64,000 nucleotides of DNA from Gammaproteobacteria bacterium. Its GTDB lineage: Bacteria; Pseudomonadota; Gammaproteobacteria; UBA6429; Thiohalophilaceae. Of this stretch, positions 8,192 through 16,563 are shown in pieces; the first letter of the stretch is position 1, and every line of letters starts with the position of its first letter. The stretch is from NCBI GenBank assembly GCA_029880855.1, contig JAOUNS010000015.1, forward strand, positions 62,001 through 126,000, read 5' to 3'. The notes under the pieces are model-generated. The model ran no database searches. It saw only the letters and a list, made by a program, of their open reading frames with translations, and was not told where the DNA came from. A program made the translations under genes and the position numbers.

Positions 8192-8571
8192 CGGCAATGA
8201 TTGAGCAATCATAATTGCTCACTATTAAAAGTTATAGTCGGTATGATAGACCATGCCTGCAATTTATACAGAACGGCACTATTCCCCATCTCATCCGCTT
8301 CCTTTTCCAACCATCGGAACAGGGTTGAATCAGGCATGTATTGGACTGTACAACGTGGGCCGGGTAATATTTTTTGTGTACTCCCTATTTCTGCCTATGT
8401 CTCATCCTGTTGCGTAAATCAGTCTATTACAAACATAAAGCCGGCAATGGAGGTGTATAACGAAATTATTATTAATTTAATCCGGACATATTCCTGTAAG
8501 TAACATTTTGTGGGGATACTTCAGCCTCCGTCCCCTTTTAGACCCATTTACCCCAGGCAGCGGACCGCTGC
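8192..8571. other. Intergenic region, no convincing gene
   Basis: 380 bases between converging genes. A 100-codon plus-strand frame (8201-8503) has unlikely composition and no ribosome-binding site. The only structured item is a partial inverted copy of the GGGGACGGAGG repeat at 8525-8540. Confidence 0.5.
8525..8540 (-). repeat. Partial copy of the GGGGACGGAGG repeat
   Basis: CCTCCGTCCCCTTTTA equals the end of the inverted copy at 4931-4949. It is the fourth occurrence in the window, and together the copies bracket 4.5-8.5 kb. Confidence 0.7.
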
Positions 8572-9129
8572 TCACTGCGCCAGTTTTTTAATTAACTCAG
8601 CCACTCTTTTTCCCAGATAAGCAGCGGTCGCCAAATCCGCCTTCTCAACGTTGCCGGACGTTGCCTGGGCAACAACACCCAATTGACACCCGAGGCGGTT
8701 AACACCGCTGTCCTTGTAACCATGGGCCGAGTCCAGACTGACCCAATACATACCATGTTGACTTGCGAAGGTGATTAAATATTGCAAAGTCCCGGATTGA
8801 TCGCCATTTTGGGCACTGCCGCAGGTGATCCCGGCGGCGGCTTTTCCGGACCAGACCTGTTTGCACCACAACTCGCTGGATGCATCAATAAATGCCTTTA
8901 ATTGCGCGGCAACGCCGCCCATGTATGTCGGTGAACCCAATATAATCCCGTCACATTCTTTCAGTGCAGTAAACACCTCCGGATTGACAAAGCGTCCATC
9001 AACAATCTCTTTACCGGTAATGCGATAGCGGTAAACCTCAATACCATTATCCTGCAATGCGTTCGCCGCAGATAACATCAATTCGTGTGTCATACCGCCC
9101 CCACTGAAGTAAACCAGTCCTGCCTTCAT
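8572..9129 (-). CDS. Flavodoxin-like / WrbA-type flavoprotein
   Basis: 185 residues with the flavodoxin order of motifs: KAGLVYFSGGGMTHEL (FMN phosphate loop, atypical because it lacks the usual T/S-x-T-G-x-T spacing), GIILGSPTYMGGVAAQLKAFID (the P-T-Y-x-G segment of WrbA and NAD(P)H:quinone reductases) and GITCGSAQNGDQSGTLQYL. By family it binds FMN and may reduce quinones or another acceptor in the cytoplasm. AAGGATGG precedes the start. A second FMN-type reductase lies 160 bases upstream on the same strand, so the pair may serve redox stress. Confidence 0.85.
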   Translation of the reverse strand: MKAGLVYFSGGGMTHELMLSAANALQDNGIEVYRYRITGKEIVDGRFVNPEVFTALKECDGIILGSPTYMGGVAAQLKAFIDASSELWCKQVWSGKAAAGITCGSAQNGDQSGTLQYLITFASQHGMYWVSLDSAHGYKDSGVNRLGCQLGVVAQATSGNVEKADLATAAYLGKRVAELIKKLAQ

Positions 9130-9287
9130 GTTCCATCCTTATAATGTTTATTTTTATGTCACCCGATATCGGTAATCGGCCATGCGACCTTTGTTGATTT
9201 TAATGCGCTTGTGTATATATGCTCGTTTCAGCTCCCGACAGATTGTTTAAATCAAGCACAGCTGTCGGATACATGTGTTAATCACCG

Positions 9288-9836
9288 TTACACAGACTGA
9301 TTTGTATGTTGCCGATCAATTTGACTGCAAAATTCCGTGAGGCCTGCCTGTAATATACCGGATATGTCGCGATTGTTAATAATTCCATGTCTGTCAAGAT
9401 TACTGCCCAACAAAGGGACCGCCACACAAGCGCTTTCAATAATAATGCCGGACATGGTGACCAGCACCTCCTTTAATGCGCTGATGGCGTGGGAAGCCCG
9501 GGGCGAGGTGTTAATTAACATAATGGGTTTGCCCGGAAATTCCAGACCGCTGACCAGCCAGTCCAGCGCATTTTTTAATGGACCACTGATGCCATGCGCA
9601 TATTCCGGACCGGCAATTATCAGGCCGGAGGCCTCGGCCAATACAGATTTCAGCGCATGCAGGGCCGGGATAGGTGTACCTTCCAGGTCGGGATTGAAAA
9701 GCGGCAGATCCCTGATGTTGCCAAGGGTCAGTTCAATATTGGCAGGTGCTGTCTCCTGCAAGGCTTCAAGCACCGCTGTGTTATATGACTTTTGGCGCAG
9801 ACTGCCGGATATCGCCAGTAATTTGAAATCAGTCAT
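9288..9836 (-). CDS. NADPH-dependent FMN reductase family protein
   Basis: 182 residues. LLAISGSLRQKSYNTAVLEA is the N-terminal phosphate-binding loop of the ChrR/YieF/SsuE-like FMN reductases, and AGPEYAHGISGPLKNALDWL is the second conserved FMN contact. AAGGAGAAAG is a strong ribosome-binding site. Members reduce quinones, chromate or azo compounds as homotetramers in the cytoplasm; the true substrate is unknown. A chromate-transporter family gene exists about 12 kb away at 21730, but nothing links them directly. Confidence 0.9.
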   Translation of the reverse strand: MTDFKLLAISGSLRQKSYNTAVLEALQETAPANIELTLGNIRDLPLFNPDLEGTPIPALHALKSVLAEASGLIIAGPEYAHGISGPLKNALDWLVSGLEFPGKPIMLINTSPRASHAISALKEVLVTMSGIIIESACVAVPLLGSNLDRHGIINNRDISGILQAGLTEFCSQIDRQHTNQSV

Positions 9837-9909
9837 CAGACCTTTCTCCTTCCCTGTTTATTCTTCTTCGGTAGTCAAGTGCCGTGTCTTTGTACCCTGC
9901 GGCACTGAG

Positions 9910-10311
9910 TTACTGACCCCGCTGATCCTCGCCGGGTTCCCAGCCCAGAAAATGCCGAATGTCATCCGCCGCATCATGGGCCTGTCCGGAAATATATCCG
10001 TCCGTCTCTTTCAGTGCGGCTTCAATAAGCGGTTGTACCTGATCTTTTGGTAATTTACGAAAACGCCGCGCCAGATGTCCAAAACACAAAATGGCATTGC
10101 CTTTCACGTTATTGTTCGGGTGCGAAGCCAGTTGGTGGATAATCCGGTACGCAAAATCATAATCTTCTTCATACAGACCGACTGACACTACCATATATAA
10201 CAACTCTTCCGGCATATCACGCTGCAGGATCGTTTCCGCCGCCTCTTTTGTTATCGCACCTGGATCATCGTACTGCATCTGTTTCCACCGAAGCCGGGTA
10301 TTGGCGATCAC
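9910..10311 (-). CDS. HEAT-repeat-like protein
   Basis: Up to 133 residues. Two start choices: GTG at 10311, overlapping the previous stop as GTGA, or ATG at 10278 giving MQYDDPGAITKEAAE. The body consists of paired helices (DFAYRIIHQLASHPNNNVKGNAILCFGHLARRF, then QPLIEAALKETDGYISGQAHDAADDI), which is the HEAT/armadillo pattern used for protein contacts. No signal or membrane segment. It is the last gene of a small operon of exported proteins (10918 to 9910), so it may act as an immunity-like or scaffold partner; that role is inference. Confidence 0.7.
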   Translation of the reverse strand: MIANTRLRWKQMQYDDPGAITKEAAETILQRDMPEELLYMVVSVGLYEEDYDFAYRIIHQLASHPNNNVKGNAILCFGHLARRFRKLPKDQVQPLIEAALKETDGYISGQAHDAADDIRHFLGWEPGEDQRGQ

Positions 10312-10502
10312 GCGCCCGGCGTTGTGCTGTTGTTTTGTATAGTTTCATCGACAAGCTTGCCAATAAACACAGCCGAGGCCTTCTTGCCTGATAACGGATG
10401 GGTCGTTTGTGTGAGAGTGTAGAATATGCCAACCACAGGTACTTCCGCAGCGCCCGCTGAAGCGGTAAAGAACAATAGCAATAACGCAATGAAAGTTTTC
10501 AT
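10308..10502 (-). CDS. Small exported protein
   Basis: 64 residues from MKTFIALLLLFF, a signal peptide ending in SAGAA, followed by EVPVVGIFYTLTQTTHPLSGKK and a short polar tail. In-frame ATGs exist at 10514 and 10556; 10502 is preferred because it makes a standard signal peptide. Its stop overlaps the GTG of the next gene, suggesting coupled translation. No family recognised. Confidence 0.6.
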   Translation of the reverse strand: MKTFIALLLLFFTASAGAAEVPVVGIFYTLTQTTHPLSGKKASAVFIGKLVDETIQNNSTTPGA

Positions 10503-10552
10503 GGTTTGTCTCATATCCAGCACCGATTTTTGGAAGCCTGACAGAACACAAA

Positions 10553-10918
10553 TCATTCATTATGAATATATTTTTTGAATGGCTTGTTTTTTAAAGTGTA
10601 CTCAAAAAAACTTCCTTTAGGCGCACCCAGCTCTTTAAGTTTATGAATTAAAACAGGCAGGTTTTTTTCAATATCGACCAGTTCAATATCAACACCCACC
10701 CATTCTATCTTGCCGTTTGCGGATTGGGCTGTACCACCACCGGTTACTTCACCAAGGCCTTTCTGCCTGAGAAAATCATCCAGGGGATCTTCATACTTCT
10801 CACCACGCTGAATTGGCATAATTGACTCGTTGATATGCGCAAAAATGAACGTCGTCTCTTTTGCCTGGGCATTGCCGAAAAGCAGCAGTGACAAAACCGC
10901 TGCAAGCAGAATTTTCAT
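10553..10918 (-). CDS. Exported hypothetical protein
   Basis: 121 residues. The signal peptide MKILLAAVLSLLLFGNAQA is followed by KETTFIFAHINESIMPIQRGEKYEDPLDDFL. The mature domain is about 100 residues of mixed alpha/beta and ends in KPFKKYIHNE. It lacks cysteines and so is probably a soluble periplasmic protein. It lies in a run of minus-strand small genes (11133 to 9910) with overlaps, suggesting one transcript. No family recognised. Confidence 0.7.
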   Translation of the reverse strand: MKILLAAVLSLLLFGNAQAKETTFIFAHINESIMPIQRGEKYEDPLDDFLRQKGLGEVTGGGTAQSANGKIEWVGVDIELVDIEKNLPVLIHKLKELGAPKGSFFEYTLKNKPFKKYIHNE

Positions 10919-11133
10919 GTTGTACCTTCCTGTTGGTGATTATGATTAGTCATATGTAATACGCCCAAACTGTAGCGCAATCTCAACATAATGGGATCAT
11001 CGCCGGATCGGGCCAAACCGTCCCATTGACTATGCAGTCTGTCTGTTGAAAATAGCGCATTTTTACGCAGCGGGACAGCCATTTCAGCCATTAAATCGCT
11101 CGATTCTGCCGGCAATAGACACCGGCAGCCCAT
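10915..11133 (-). CDS. Possible small protein at head of operon
   Basis: 72 residues; the stop overlaps the start of the next gene as ATGA, which is the main support. An internal ATG at 11091 (MAEMAVPLRKNALFSTD) is an alternative start. Neither has a good ribosome-binding site. The composition is plausible, with no signal or membrane segment. It may instead be untranslated leader. Confidence 0.35.
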   Translation of the reverse strand: MGCRCLLPAESSDLMAEMAVPLRKNALFSTDRLHSQWDGLARSGDDPIMLRLRYSLGVLHMTNHNHQQEGTT

Positions 11134-11262
11134 GATTTTTTATCGGACAGGAAGACGGTGTTTCCCGGAGCTTCCTTCAAGTTCTCTGGTAAGTGAATTA
11201 CCGTCTGTTCGCATGTATACTTTACCTGTCATACCCATGTTTAAATCTTAACCAGAGTAACA

Positions 11263-12279
11263 ATGAGCACCATTCATATCCTATTTTTATTTGTTCCCGT
11301 TTATCTGATACACCGATATCTTGTGCACTTTTACCACATCGGCTTGCCGGGTATTTTGCGCTGGTGGTTATTTAATTTTACAAAAGCGGAAGGTGCCGGC
11401 TTTATCTTTTTTTCGCTCATTTTCAGCTGGATGCTCTTCATCCCGCTGACTGCCGGCATACTATCAACCGGCTATCTTGCTCTGTTTGGCGAGGAGCAGG
11501 AACTTGTTTATCTGGGCCACAAGGACAAAAGTCTGGGCACTTACTACGATCTCCATGACAAAAACCGCACCATCATTTCCGGGTATGATGTGGATAATAC
11601 CTATAATCTAAGCTTTGAACCGATCTACCGGATTAACTATTTCGCCAAAGACCGCGGCCATGATAATCAGGTCGGCGAAAAAGAAAACCGGTTTACGCTC
11701 TATTACTTCACCGGAACGCTCATGTTTATTCTCGCTTTCGGTGTCTTTTCAATGGGGTCCGCACACGCGATGGCATATCAACCATACAAGGCAAAATTTG
11801 GCGACAGCGGTGATTTACAGGGCGATGGCAATGAATCCTTTGACATGATCCTGACCAAACTTCATCTTGGCAAGGGGCATTTGGTTGTCATGGTCTTTGG
11901 CGGTTTGATATTGGGCGTGGTCTTTCAGGCCAATGTACCGGACGAGCGGGTTGGACCCAAAGTCAATACCATTCCGTCGGTAATCAAAGAGGGGTACACA
12001 ACCAGCGCCATACCGGTTGCCTTTAACAAGCACTATAAAACTGTCCGCAGGAGCAACAGCTCCGGCTCCAGTTCTTCGGAAACCGTCGATACCGGCTATC
12101 GTTTCGCAAGCTTTATGTTTACAAAACAGTTTGATTTACCTGTTTATGTCAGCTATCGCTTCCATATTGATGAATTTCCTGAACTGGCAAACCAGATTCA
12201 ACACAATATCGCAATGCATCGGGAAATGACTATCGTCATCGGCCGGGATTTACGGATTGGCCGTATCTCCGACCGGTGA
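11263..12279 (+). CDS. Multi-pass membrane protein, hypothetical
   Basis: 338 residues with four likely membrane helices: IHILFLFVPVYLIHRYLV, GFIFFSLIFSWMLFIPLTAGIL, FTLYYFTGTLMFILAFGVFSM and HLVVMVFGGLILGVVFQA. Between helices 2 and 3 is an 80-residue polar loop rich in Tyr and Asp. The C-terminal 130 residues are soluble and include a Ser-rich linker (NSSGSSSS) before a beta-rich end. No family recognised. It stands alone on the plus strand, divergent from the small-protein operon. Confidence 0.75.
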   Translation: MSTIHILFLFVPVYLIHRYLVHFYHIGLPGILRWWLFNFTKAEGAGFIFFSLIFSWMLFIPLTAGILSTGYLALFGEEQELVYLGHKDKSLGTYYDLHDKNRTIISGYDVDNTYNLSFEPIYRINYFAKDRGHDNQVGEKENRFTLYYFTGTLMFILAFGVFSMGSAHAMAYQPYKAKFGDSGDLQGDGNESFDMILTKLHLGKGHLVVMVFGGLILGVVFQANVPDERVGPKVNTIPSVIKEGYTTSAIPVAFNKHYKTVRRSNSSGSSSSETVDTGYRFASFMFTKQFDLPVYVSYRFHIDEFPELANQIQHNIAMHREMTIVIGRDLRIGRISDR

Positions 12280-12320
12280 AAGACATGATAAACACCGGCA
12301 TCTTTAAGACAGGGAATGGA

Positions 12321-12434
12321 ATGGCTGTTTTACAGATCAAAAACACAATACCGCTATACCTCGTAATCCTGTTGACACCGATGGCGCACGCCGCCGAAGT
12401 CTTTAAGTGTGTCAGCGCGACCGGCAAGCAATAA
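12321..12434 (+). pseudogene. DUF4124-like small exported protein, interrupted by a stop
   Basis: Starts MAVLQIKNTIPLYLVILL with a signal peptide ending in AHA, then AEVFKCVSATGKQ and a TAA. DUF4124 proteins typically read AEVYKCxDxxGKxxYSDxPC. After the stop the same frame continues KRIYFGNITC and then stops again, which looks like the decayed remainder of that motif. GGAATGGA precedes the start. It is either a broken gene or a genuine 37-residue secreted peptide. It follows 11263-12279 by about 40 bases. Confidence 0.45.
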
Positions 12435-12464
12435 AAGAGAATTTACTTCGGCAATATTACTTGT

Positions 12465-12486
12465 TAACCGGCTCACACGCCGGTTA
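12465..12486. terminator. Hairpin downstream of the DUF4124-like remnant
   Basis: TAACCGGC at 12465-12472 pairs with GCCGGTTA at 12479-12486 around TCACAC. There is no T-run, so it is either a Rho-dependent end or a stabilising hairpin. Confidence 0.4.
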
Positions 12487-12590
12487 TACCTGTACGAAAC
12501 TCACCTGTCATTCAATTGTTGCACTTTTTGCAAACATAACCCGCTTTAATAAAAACGGGATCAGAGACTGACCCCGTATTGCACGACTAC

Positions 12591-12624
12591 CCGGTGTCTT
12601 GCCTAATCCTTAGTGGCAAGACCG
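12591..12624. terminator. Strong hairpin downstream of the 626-residue gene
   Basis: CCGG...TCTTGCC pairs with GGCAAGA...CCGG around an 11-base loop, with two unpaired bases on one side. It lies about 45 bases past the stop of the minus-strand gene at 12670. No clear T-run follows on the minus strand. A second imperfect hairpin (ACGGGATCAG / CTGACCCCGT) lies at about 12555-12577. Confidence 0.45.
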
Positions 12625-12669
12625 GAGGGGTTGTCATGTGTTTCGACAACGCCCTCCATCCCTGCTGTA

Positions 12670-14550
12670 TTATGGTTCCCAATAGAATGATGTATCCACA
12701 TGGGTGGCGCTGACCGCACTGTCGCCATTATGCAAGCGTCTGCGTACATTCAATTTCACGATATATGTACACTTGGTCATGGTAATAAAATCATTGACCT
12801 TGATACCTGCGATATTGCTAATGTGATCCAGTGATGTATTCGTGTTATTTATCAATGGAATCGGCGGAACAGTGGCGGCTGTCAGACCAGTTGCCGTTGG
12901 GTCACTGTTCTTTCTGACAGTGATTGTTACATCATCCAGATGCGGGTGACATACAGTATAAACGACGTGAACATCTCCGGACAGGGGCGCACAATCACCA
13001 AGCGATAAATGCTCCAGCATGGCGACCTTCATAAAGGCCGGGTTGTTGTTGACAACCATGGCGTTGAGGGTCATACCACTGCCCGGCAGTGTGACGTAAT
13101 TGTTGGTCGCTTTATCGATCACTTCCCTTGTTTCAAAACGAACAGCCATTTTCTGGATGGGCAAACGATCAGCGGCCGGAACAACTTCTCCCGGTCCGGC
13201 AGCGCCATCCGGGATGTTGGCATGCTTGATATATTGCGTTGTATTGATGGCCATCATGCCATCCAGGTCAACCCACTGCCAGAGTCCCGGTACTGACAAC
13301 TCTGCAGGATCAAGCGAGGGATCATCGGTAAAGGTCCGTTCAATGGACTTGTTCACATCAAGCCAGCCATCAGGGTCCAGATCAGCCAGGATGGCTTTGA
13401 TCGTGACGATCTTGAATAACGGCGTGAACCGCCACATCTGCCCGATTTTGGTCGTGACAAACAGGTTCGTGCCGGCACCGACCCCGACCACTGTCGTGAA
13501 ATTGGCCTCCGGTACAAACGGTGTTCCATTATCGGCGGTCACCTGACTGACCAGGAAACGATACTCAATCGAATGATTATTGACGTATTGCATGGATTGT
13601 CCGGTCATACGAGTAACACCGGTAAAGGCGTACTTCATTGCCCCCGCATAGCCGGCCGCATCAAAGTCGTTGAGATCGGTTGAATCAGGGATGGTGAAAT
13701 CCGTTCCGATACCTGTCCATGCGCTGTCTGCTATACCGGGGCCTGTCGGACCGGTTGTGACACACAATTTTGTGCAAAAGCAATTTGTGACATTTTCCCT
13801 GTCCGGCTGTCGGCCGCGTGATCGATCTTCTTCCAGCAAGGTGACAGGATTGCCTTCTGAATCCACACCATCGATTTTGAAATAGACGTCCGGTCCGCCG
13901 GTCCATTCGATATTAATGAATGGAGAAAACGGGGTTTTTCTGAATTTTTCGGCATCATAGACGATTAAAAACCAGCCATTGGAATCCGTCATATCCGAAC
14001 CCAGATAATCATCCTGGATCCAGTCCGTATCATAGGCCTTAACCGTCACATTGCTGATGGGTCTGACCGGCTTGTCACAGCTGTTAACCTGCCCGCAGAT
14101 CACCCACAGCGCATGTTTTCTGAGAAAAGCGCACCAGATATTCACCGGTATCAACAGCTCTGCAAAATGAAAGGCGCCTTGCCCGGTACGAATCCACTCC
14201 GGATCATAATATGCGATTCGGTAATATTCGGTCGGCATCTTCTGATCTCTGCCCGGCAAACCTGTGAGTACAACAATGACCTCAAGACACCCGCCACTGT
14301 AGTCAGTCTTGCCGGTATCAATGGGCAGACCAACATTGCCGTCTTTGTCTGTCGTCCCTTCTGACAAACGTTGCTCATATCTTTGCTTAAATTCCTCCTC
14401 GGTGAGTTGTTTAAAAGCCTGATTGATATTGGGCTGGTTGGTACACTCATTTTCATAACTGCGTGCCAGAATCACCTGAACATTTGTAAAATGATGCAGA
14501 CACTCAGTACATATGCGCCCGGCCAGATGAGCTGAATATTGATAAATCAT
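12670..14550 (-). CDS. Large protein with transthyretin-like segment, hypothetical
   Basis: 626 residues, family not recognised as a whole. AAGGAGG precedes the start. There is no signal peptide, although the first 60 residues hold CTECLHH and further cysteines. Residues about 165-245 (PISNVTVKAYDTDWIQDDYLGSDMTD in part, then SNGWFLIVYDAEKFR and FKIDGVDSEGNPVTLLEED) look like a transthyretin-like/CarboxypepD_reg fold with the usual 'new attribute, given as ordered strands' pattern. A CFCTKLC cysteine cluster follows. The rest is beta-rich and Asp/Gly/Thr-rich, as in extracellular or cell-surface proteins. A non-classical exported or contractile-injection cargo role is possible but unproven. 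It has a long untranslated region upstream and hairpins downstream. Confidence 0.7.
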   Translation of the reverse strand: MIYQYSAHLAGRICTECLHHFTNVQVILARSYENECTNQPNINQAFKQLTEEEFKQRYEQRLSEGTTDKDGNVGLPIDTGKTDYSGGCLEVIVVLTGLPGRDQKMPTEYYRIAYYDPEWIRTGQGAFHFAELLIPVNIWCAFLRKHALWVICGQVNSCDKPVRPISNVTVKAYDTDWIQDDYLGSDMTDSNGWFLIVYDAEKFRKTPFSPFINIEWTGGPDVYFKIDGVDSEGNPVTLLEEDRSRGRQPDRENVTNCFCTKLCVTTGPTGPGIADSAWTGIGTDFTIPDSTDLNDFDAAGYAGAMKYAFTGVTRMTGQSMQYVNNHSIEYRFLVSQVTADNGTPFVPEANFTTVVGVGAGTNLFVTTKIGQMWRFTPLFKIVTIKAILADLDPDGWLDVNKSIERTFTDDPSLDPAELSVPGLWQWVDLDGMMAINTTQYIKHANIPDGAAGPGEVVPAADRLPIQKMAVRFETREVIDKATNNYVTLPGSGMTLNAMVVNNNPAFMKVAMLEHLSLGDCAPLSGDVHVVYTVCHPHLDDVTITVRKNSDPTATGLTAATVPPIPLINNTNTSLDHISNIAGIKVNDFITMTKCTYIVKLNVRRRLHNGDSAVSATHVDTSFYWEP

Positions 14551-15256
14551 GGTAGAAACCCTCCTTGTTGAGACTGACTGTTCAACTTGAGAATAAAGGA
14601 GGCGGAGAGAGTATTAATCGAACAATATAAATGGTTTCCTCTGCCTTGCAACACAACAACTGCCAAAATCCACTGCCGGACCAGACCTGGTCGCACTTTT
14701 TCCGCCGGCCTGAAAAGTCGGAAAGCCCGGCAGCATCCCCACAACTGCGGCCATCCATATCAGATGAAAAACCCACGCTTGAAAACTGTGATTATTATTA
14801 TGAGTATTACTGAAATGTGGCTATCAAACTTGCAACGCACCACATCAGCGGAAGACCGCCAACAACCTGATTGGTATCAGCGAATGGTTAACATATATAC
14901 ATAGTATAGACCAGGACAGGTCGTTGTGCAGAGATTCCATTGTCACTGATATATTTCTACACATTGCACACATGAAGCCGGTAAATAAATAGATGTTTTT
15001 CCCTGCATGAAACAAACCGACTGATTTTTCGGTAAAAAATGCTGATAAACCCGGACTGCAAGTCGGCTGATGTGGTTTCAGATAAATCATCGAACACTCC
15101 GAATACAACCGAGTCTGTTTCAACGGCTGTCTGAAGGTTTGATAATAAAATATAAACCTGACATTATATTAATCGAAAACTTACCCGCTGAAGGTCTATA
15201 TTTTTTTGGAATGACGGGTCCGCCAGTGGCTAAAATAAAATCAGGAGGTCACCACA
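14551..15256. other. 706-base divergent intergenic region
   Basis: No convincing gene on either strand: short frames exist but lack ribosome-binding sites and have random composition. The region separates two genes with very strong Shine-Dalgarno sequences facing away from each other (AAGGAGG for 14550, AGGAGGT for 15257), so it must hold both promoters. A further AAAGGAGG at about 14596 on the plus strand has no start codon behind it. Confidence 0.5.
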
Positions 15257-15622
15257 ATGTCTTATCAATGGAAGGATAATATTGCCTGCAAAGCAGTGTA
15301 TGAAACCATGAGCCGCCAGGATCGCATGAATCAGTTTGACAAAAACCTGGTCCCTTTCGCGAAAGCCGGTAATTATAAAATCGCTGATCTGAAATATTTT
15401 CCCCGTGCCGGTGATATCGATGAAAGAAAAGCCGCCGCGCATGGTTTTTGTGATGGCTTTCTGGAGTATTTGCTGAGCGACTATTCCGTGACCTGGGAAG
15501 TCAGTGGCGAAGACATTAAACAAATCGTTCAGGAAATAGTCGACCTGTTAAGCACAGCAGATAAAACGTTAACTGATCTCGCTGCTCTGCTGGACAGCAA
15601 ATTCAAATATGCAGATGAATAG
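15257..15622 (+). CDS. Conserved small soluble protein, hypothetical
   Basis: 121 residues starting MSYQWKDNIACKAVYETM with AGGAGGT upstream. It appears all-helical (YLLSDYSVTWEVSGEDIKQIVQEIVDLL) with two cysteines and no signal. No family recognised. It lies 21 bases before the beta-barrel gene at 15644 on the same strand, so the two form a likely operon in which a cytoplasmic partner accompanies an outer-membrane protein. Confidence 0.7.
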   Translation: MSYQWKDNIACKAVYETMSRQDRMNQFDKNLVPFAKAGNYKIADLKYFPRAGDIDERKAAAHGFCDGFLEYLLSDYSVTWEVSGEDIKQIVQEIVDLLSTADKTLTDLAALLDSKFKYADE

Positions 15623-15643
15623 AAACCTCATCGGAGCCATGAC

Positions 15644-16489
15644 ATGAAATGTATACCAATAACACTGCTCATGAGTCTTGCTGTGGTTTCACCGCTGACT
15701 ATGGCAGCTGATGACAAACCGATCATTAACCTCAAACCGGTGATGATAGAAAGCAAGGAATTAAACACGACCACACTGGGGCTGAAGTACGAGATTAAAG
15801 ACACCTACCATTTTGGCGGCAAGCCCACGGCAACCACCACAGAGGGGCAGACCGTCACATTTGGCGATATTAAAGAAGCGACTCATGGCGGCAATGGCTA
15901 CGTCGGCTTCGATGCCAATGGAACATGGACGGTTGATAAAGCAGATAACCCCACTTCAACTTCAACCGCTGCCCTGAAGGCGGGTTACCACAACTTCCAG
16001 GGTAATTTCAGCCTGGATACCGGCCTGGACTACAAACTGGAAGGTGATCAGGATTACAGCGAAAAAAACAGCATGTACGGCCTGTTTCTCGACAGTTATT
16101 ACAGCTTTACCCGGGACAGAAGCACCTACGTTATTATGGGCCTGGGTTATGACAAAATTGATGCCGCCGAGGACAGCGGGCGAACCGCCTTGACCACAAC
16201 GGATACCTATGACCGGTTTTCTGTTGATTTACTGCTGAAGTACAGTCTGGAAAAGTTAAACAAAAAGAAATACGGCATCACTTCACTGGAACTCAAGTAC
16301 AGCTATTATGAAGAGGTTGATGCACCGGCTGCGATTGTCAATGCAAACCTCGATACATTTAACAGCCGCACCTTTGTGATTAATTTCAACCGCGGTCTCT
16401 ATGTTGCCTACTCATCAGGAAATCTGCCGTTTGACAAGCAAAATGATCGTGTTTTCCAAATCGGTTTTGACCAAAACCTGTTTGACTGA
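15644..16489 (+). CDS. Outer-membrane beta-barrel protein, hypothetical
   Basis: 281 residues. The signal peptide MKCIPITLLMSLAVVSPLTMA ends before ADDKP. The mature sequence alternates polar and aromatic/hydrophobic residues in about ten strands (LGLKYEIKDTYHF, AALKAGYHNFQGNFSLDTGLDYKL, YGLFLDSYYSFTRD, YVIMGLGYDKID, SVDLLLKYSLE, SLELKYSYYEE) and ends LYVAYSSGNL...FQIGFDQNLFD with a terminal aromatic-type strand. This is the pattern of an 8-12-stranded outer-membrane barrel. GGAG is placed at 15633-15636. A terminator follows at 16512. Ligand unknown. Confidence 0.75.
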   Translation: MKCIPITLLMSLAVVSPLTMAADDKPIINLKPVMIESKELNTTTLGLKYEIKDTYHFGGKPTATTTEGQTVTFGDIKEATHGGNGYVGFDANGTWTVDKADNPTSTSTAALKAGYHNFQGNFSLDTGLDYKLEGDQDYSEKNSMYGLFLDSYYSFTRDRSTYVIMGLGYDKIDAAEDSGRTALTTTDTYDRFSVDLLLKYSLEKLNKKKYGITSLELKYSYYEEVDAPAAIVNANLDTFNSRTFVINFNRGLYVAYSSGNLPFDKQNDRVFQIGFDQNLFD

Positions 16490-16511
16490 ATATCACCTGC
16501 TCATCCGTCTT

Positions 16512-16547
16512 ACCGGACAATCGGAGCTTGTCCGGATATTTTTTTGG
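16512..16547 (+). terminator. Rho-independent terminator after the barrel gene
   Basis: ACCGGACAA at 16512-16520 pairs with TTGTCCGGA at 16528-16536, followed by the T-run at 16538-16545. It is about 20 bases past the stop at 16489. Confidence 0.85.
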
Positions 16548-16563
16548 CTTAACTGTGCTTTTT

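Noticed and set aside
8201-8503. Plus-strand frame of 100 codons after the beta-helix gene
   Set aside because: Unlikely composition, no ribosome-binding site, no domain-like pattern.
14845-15123. Minus-strand frame of 92 codons in the divergent intergenic region
   Set aside because: Cysteine-rich, random-looking and without a ribosome-binding site; the region is more likely regulatory.
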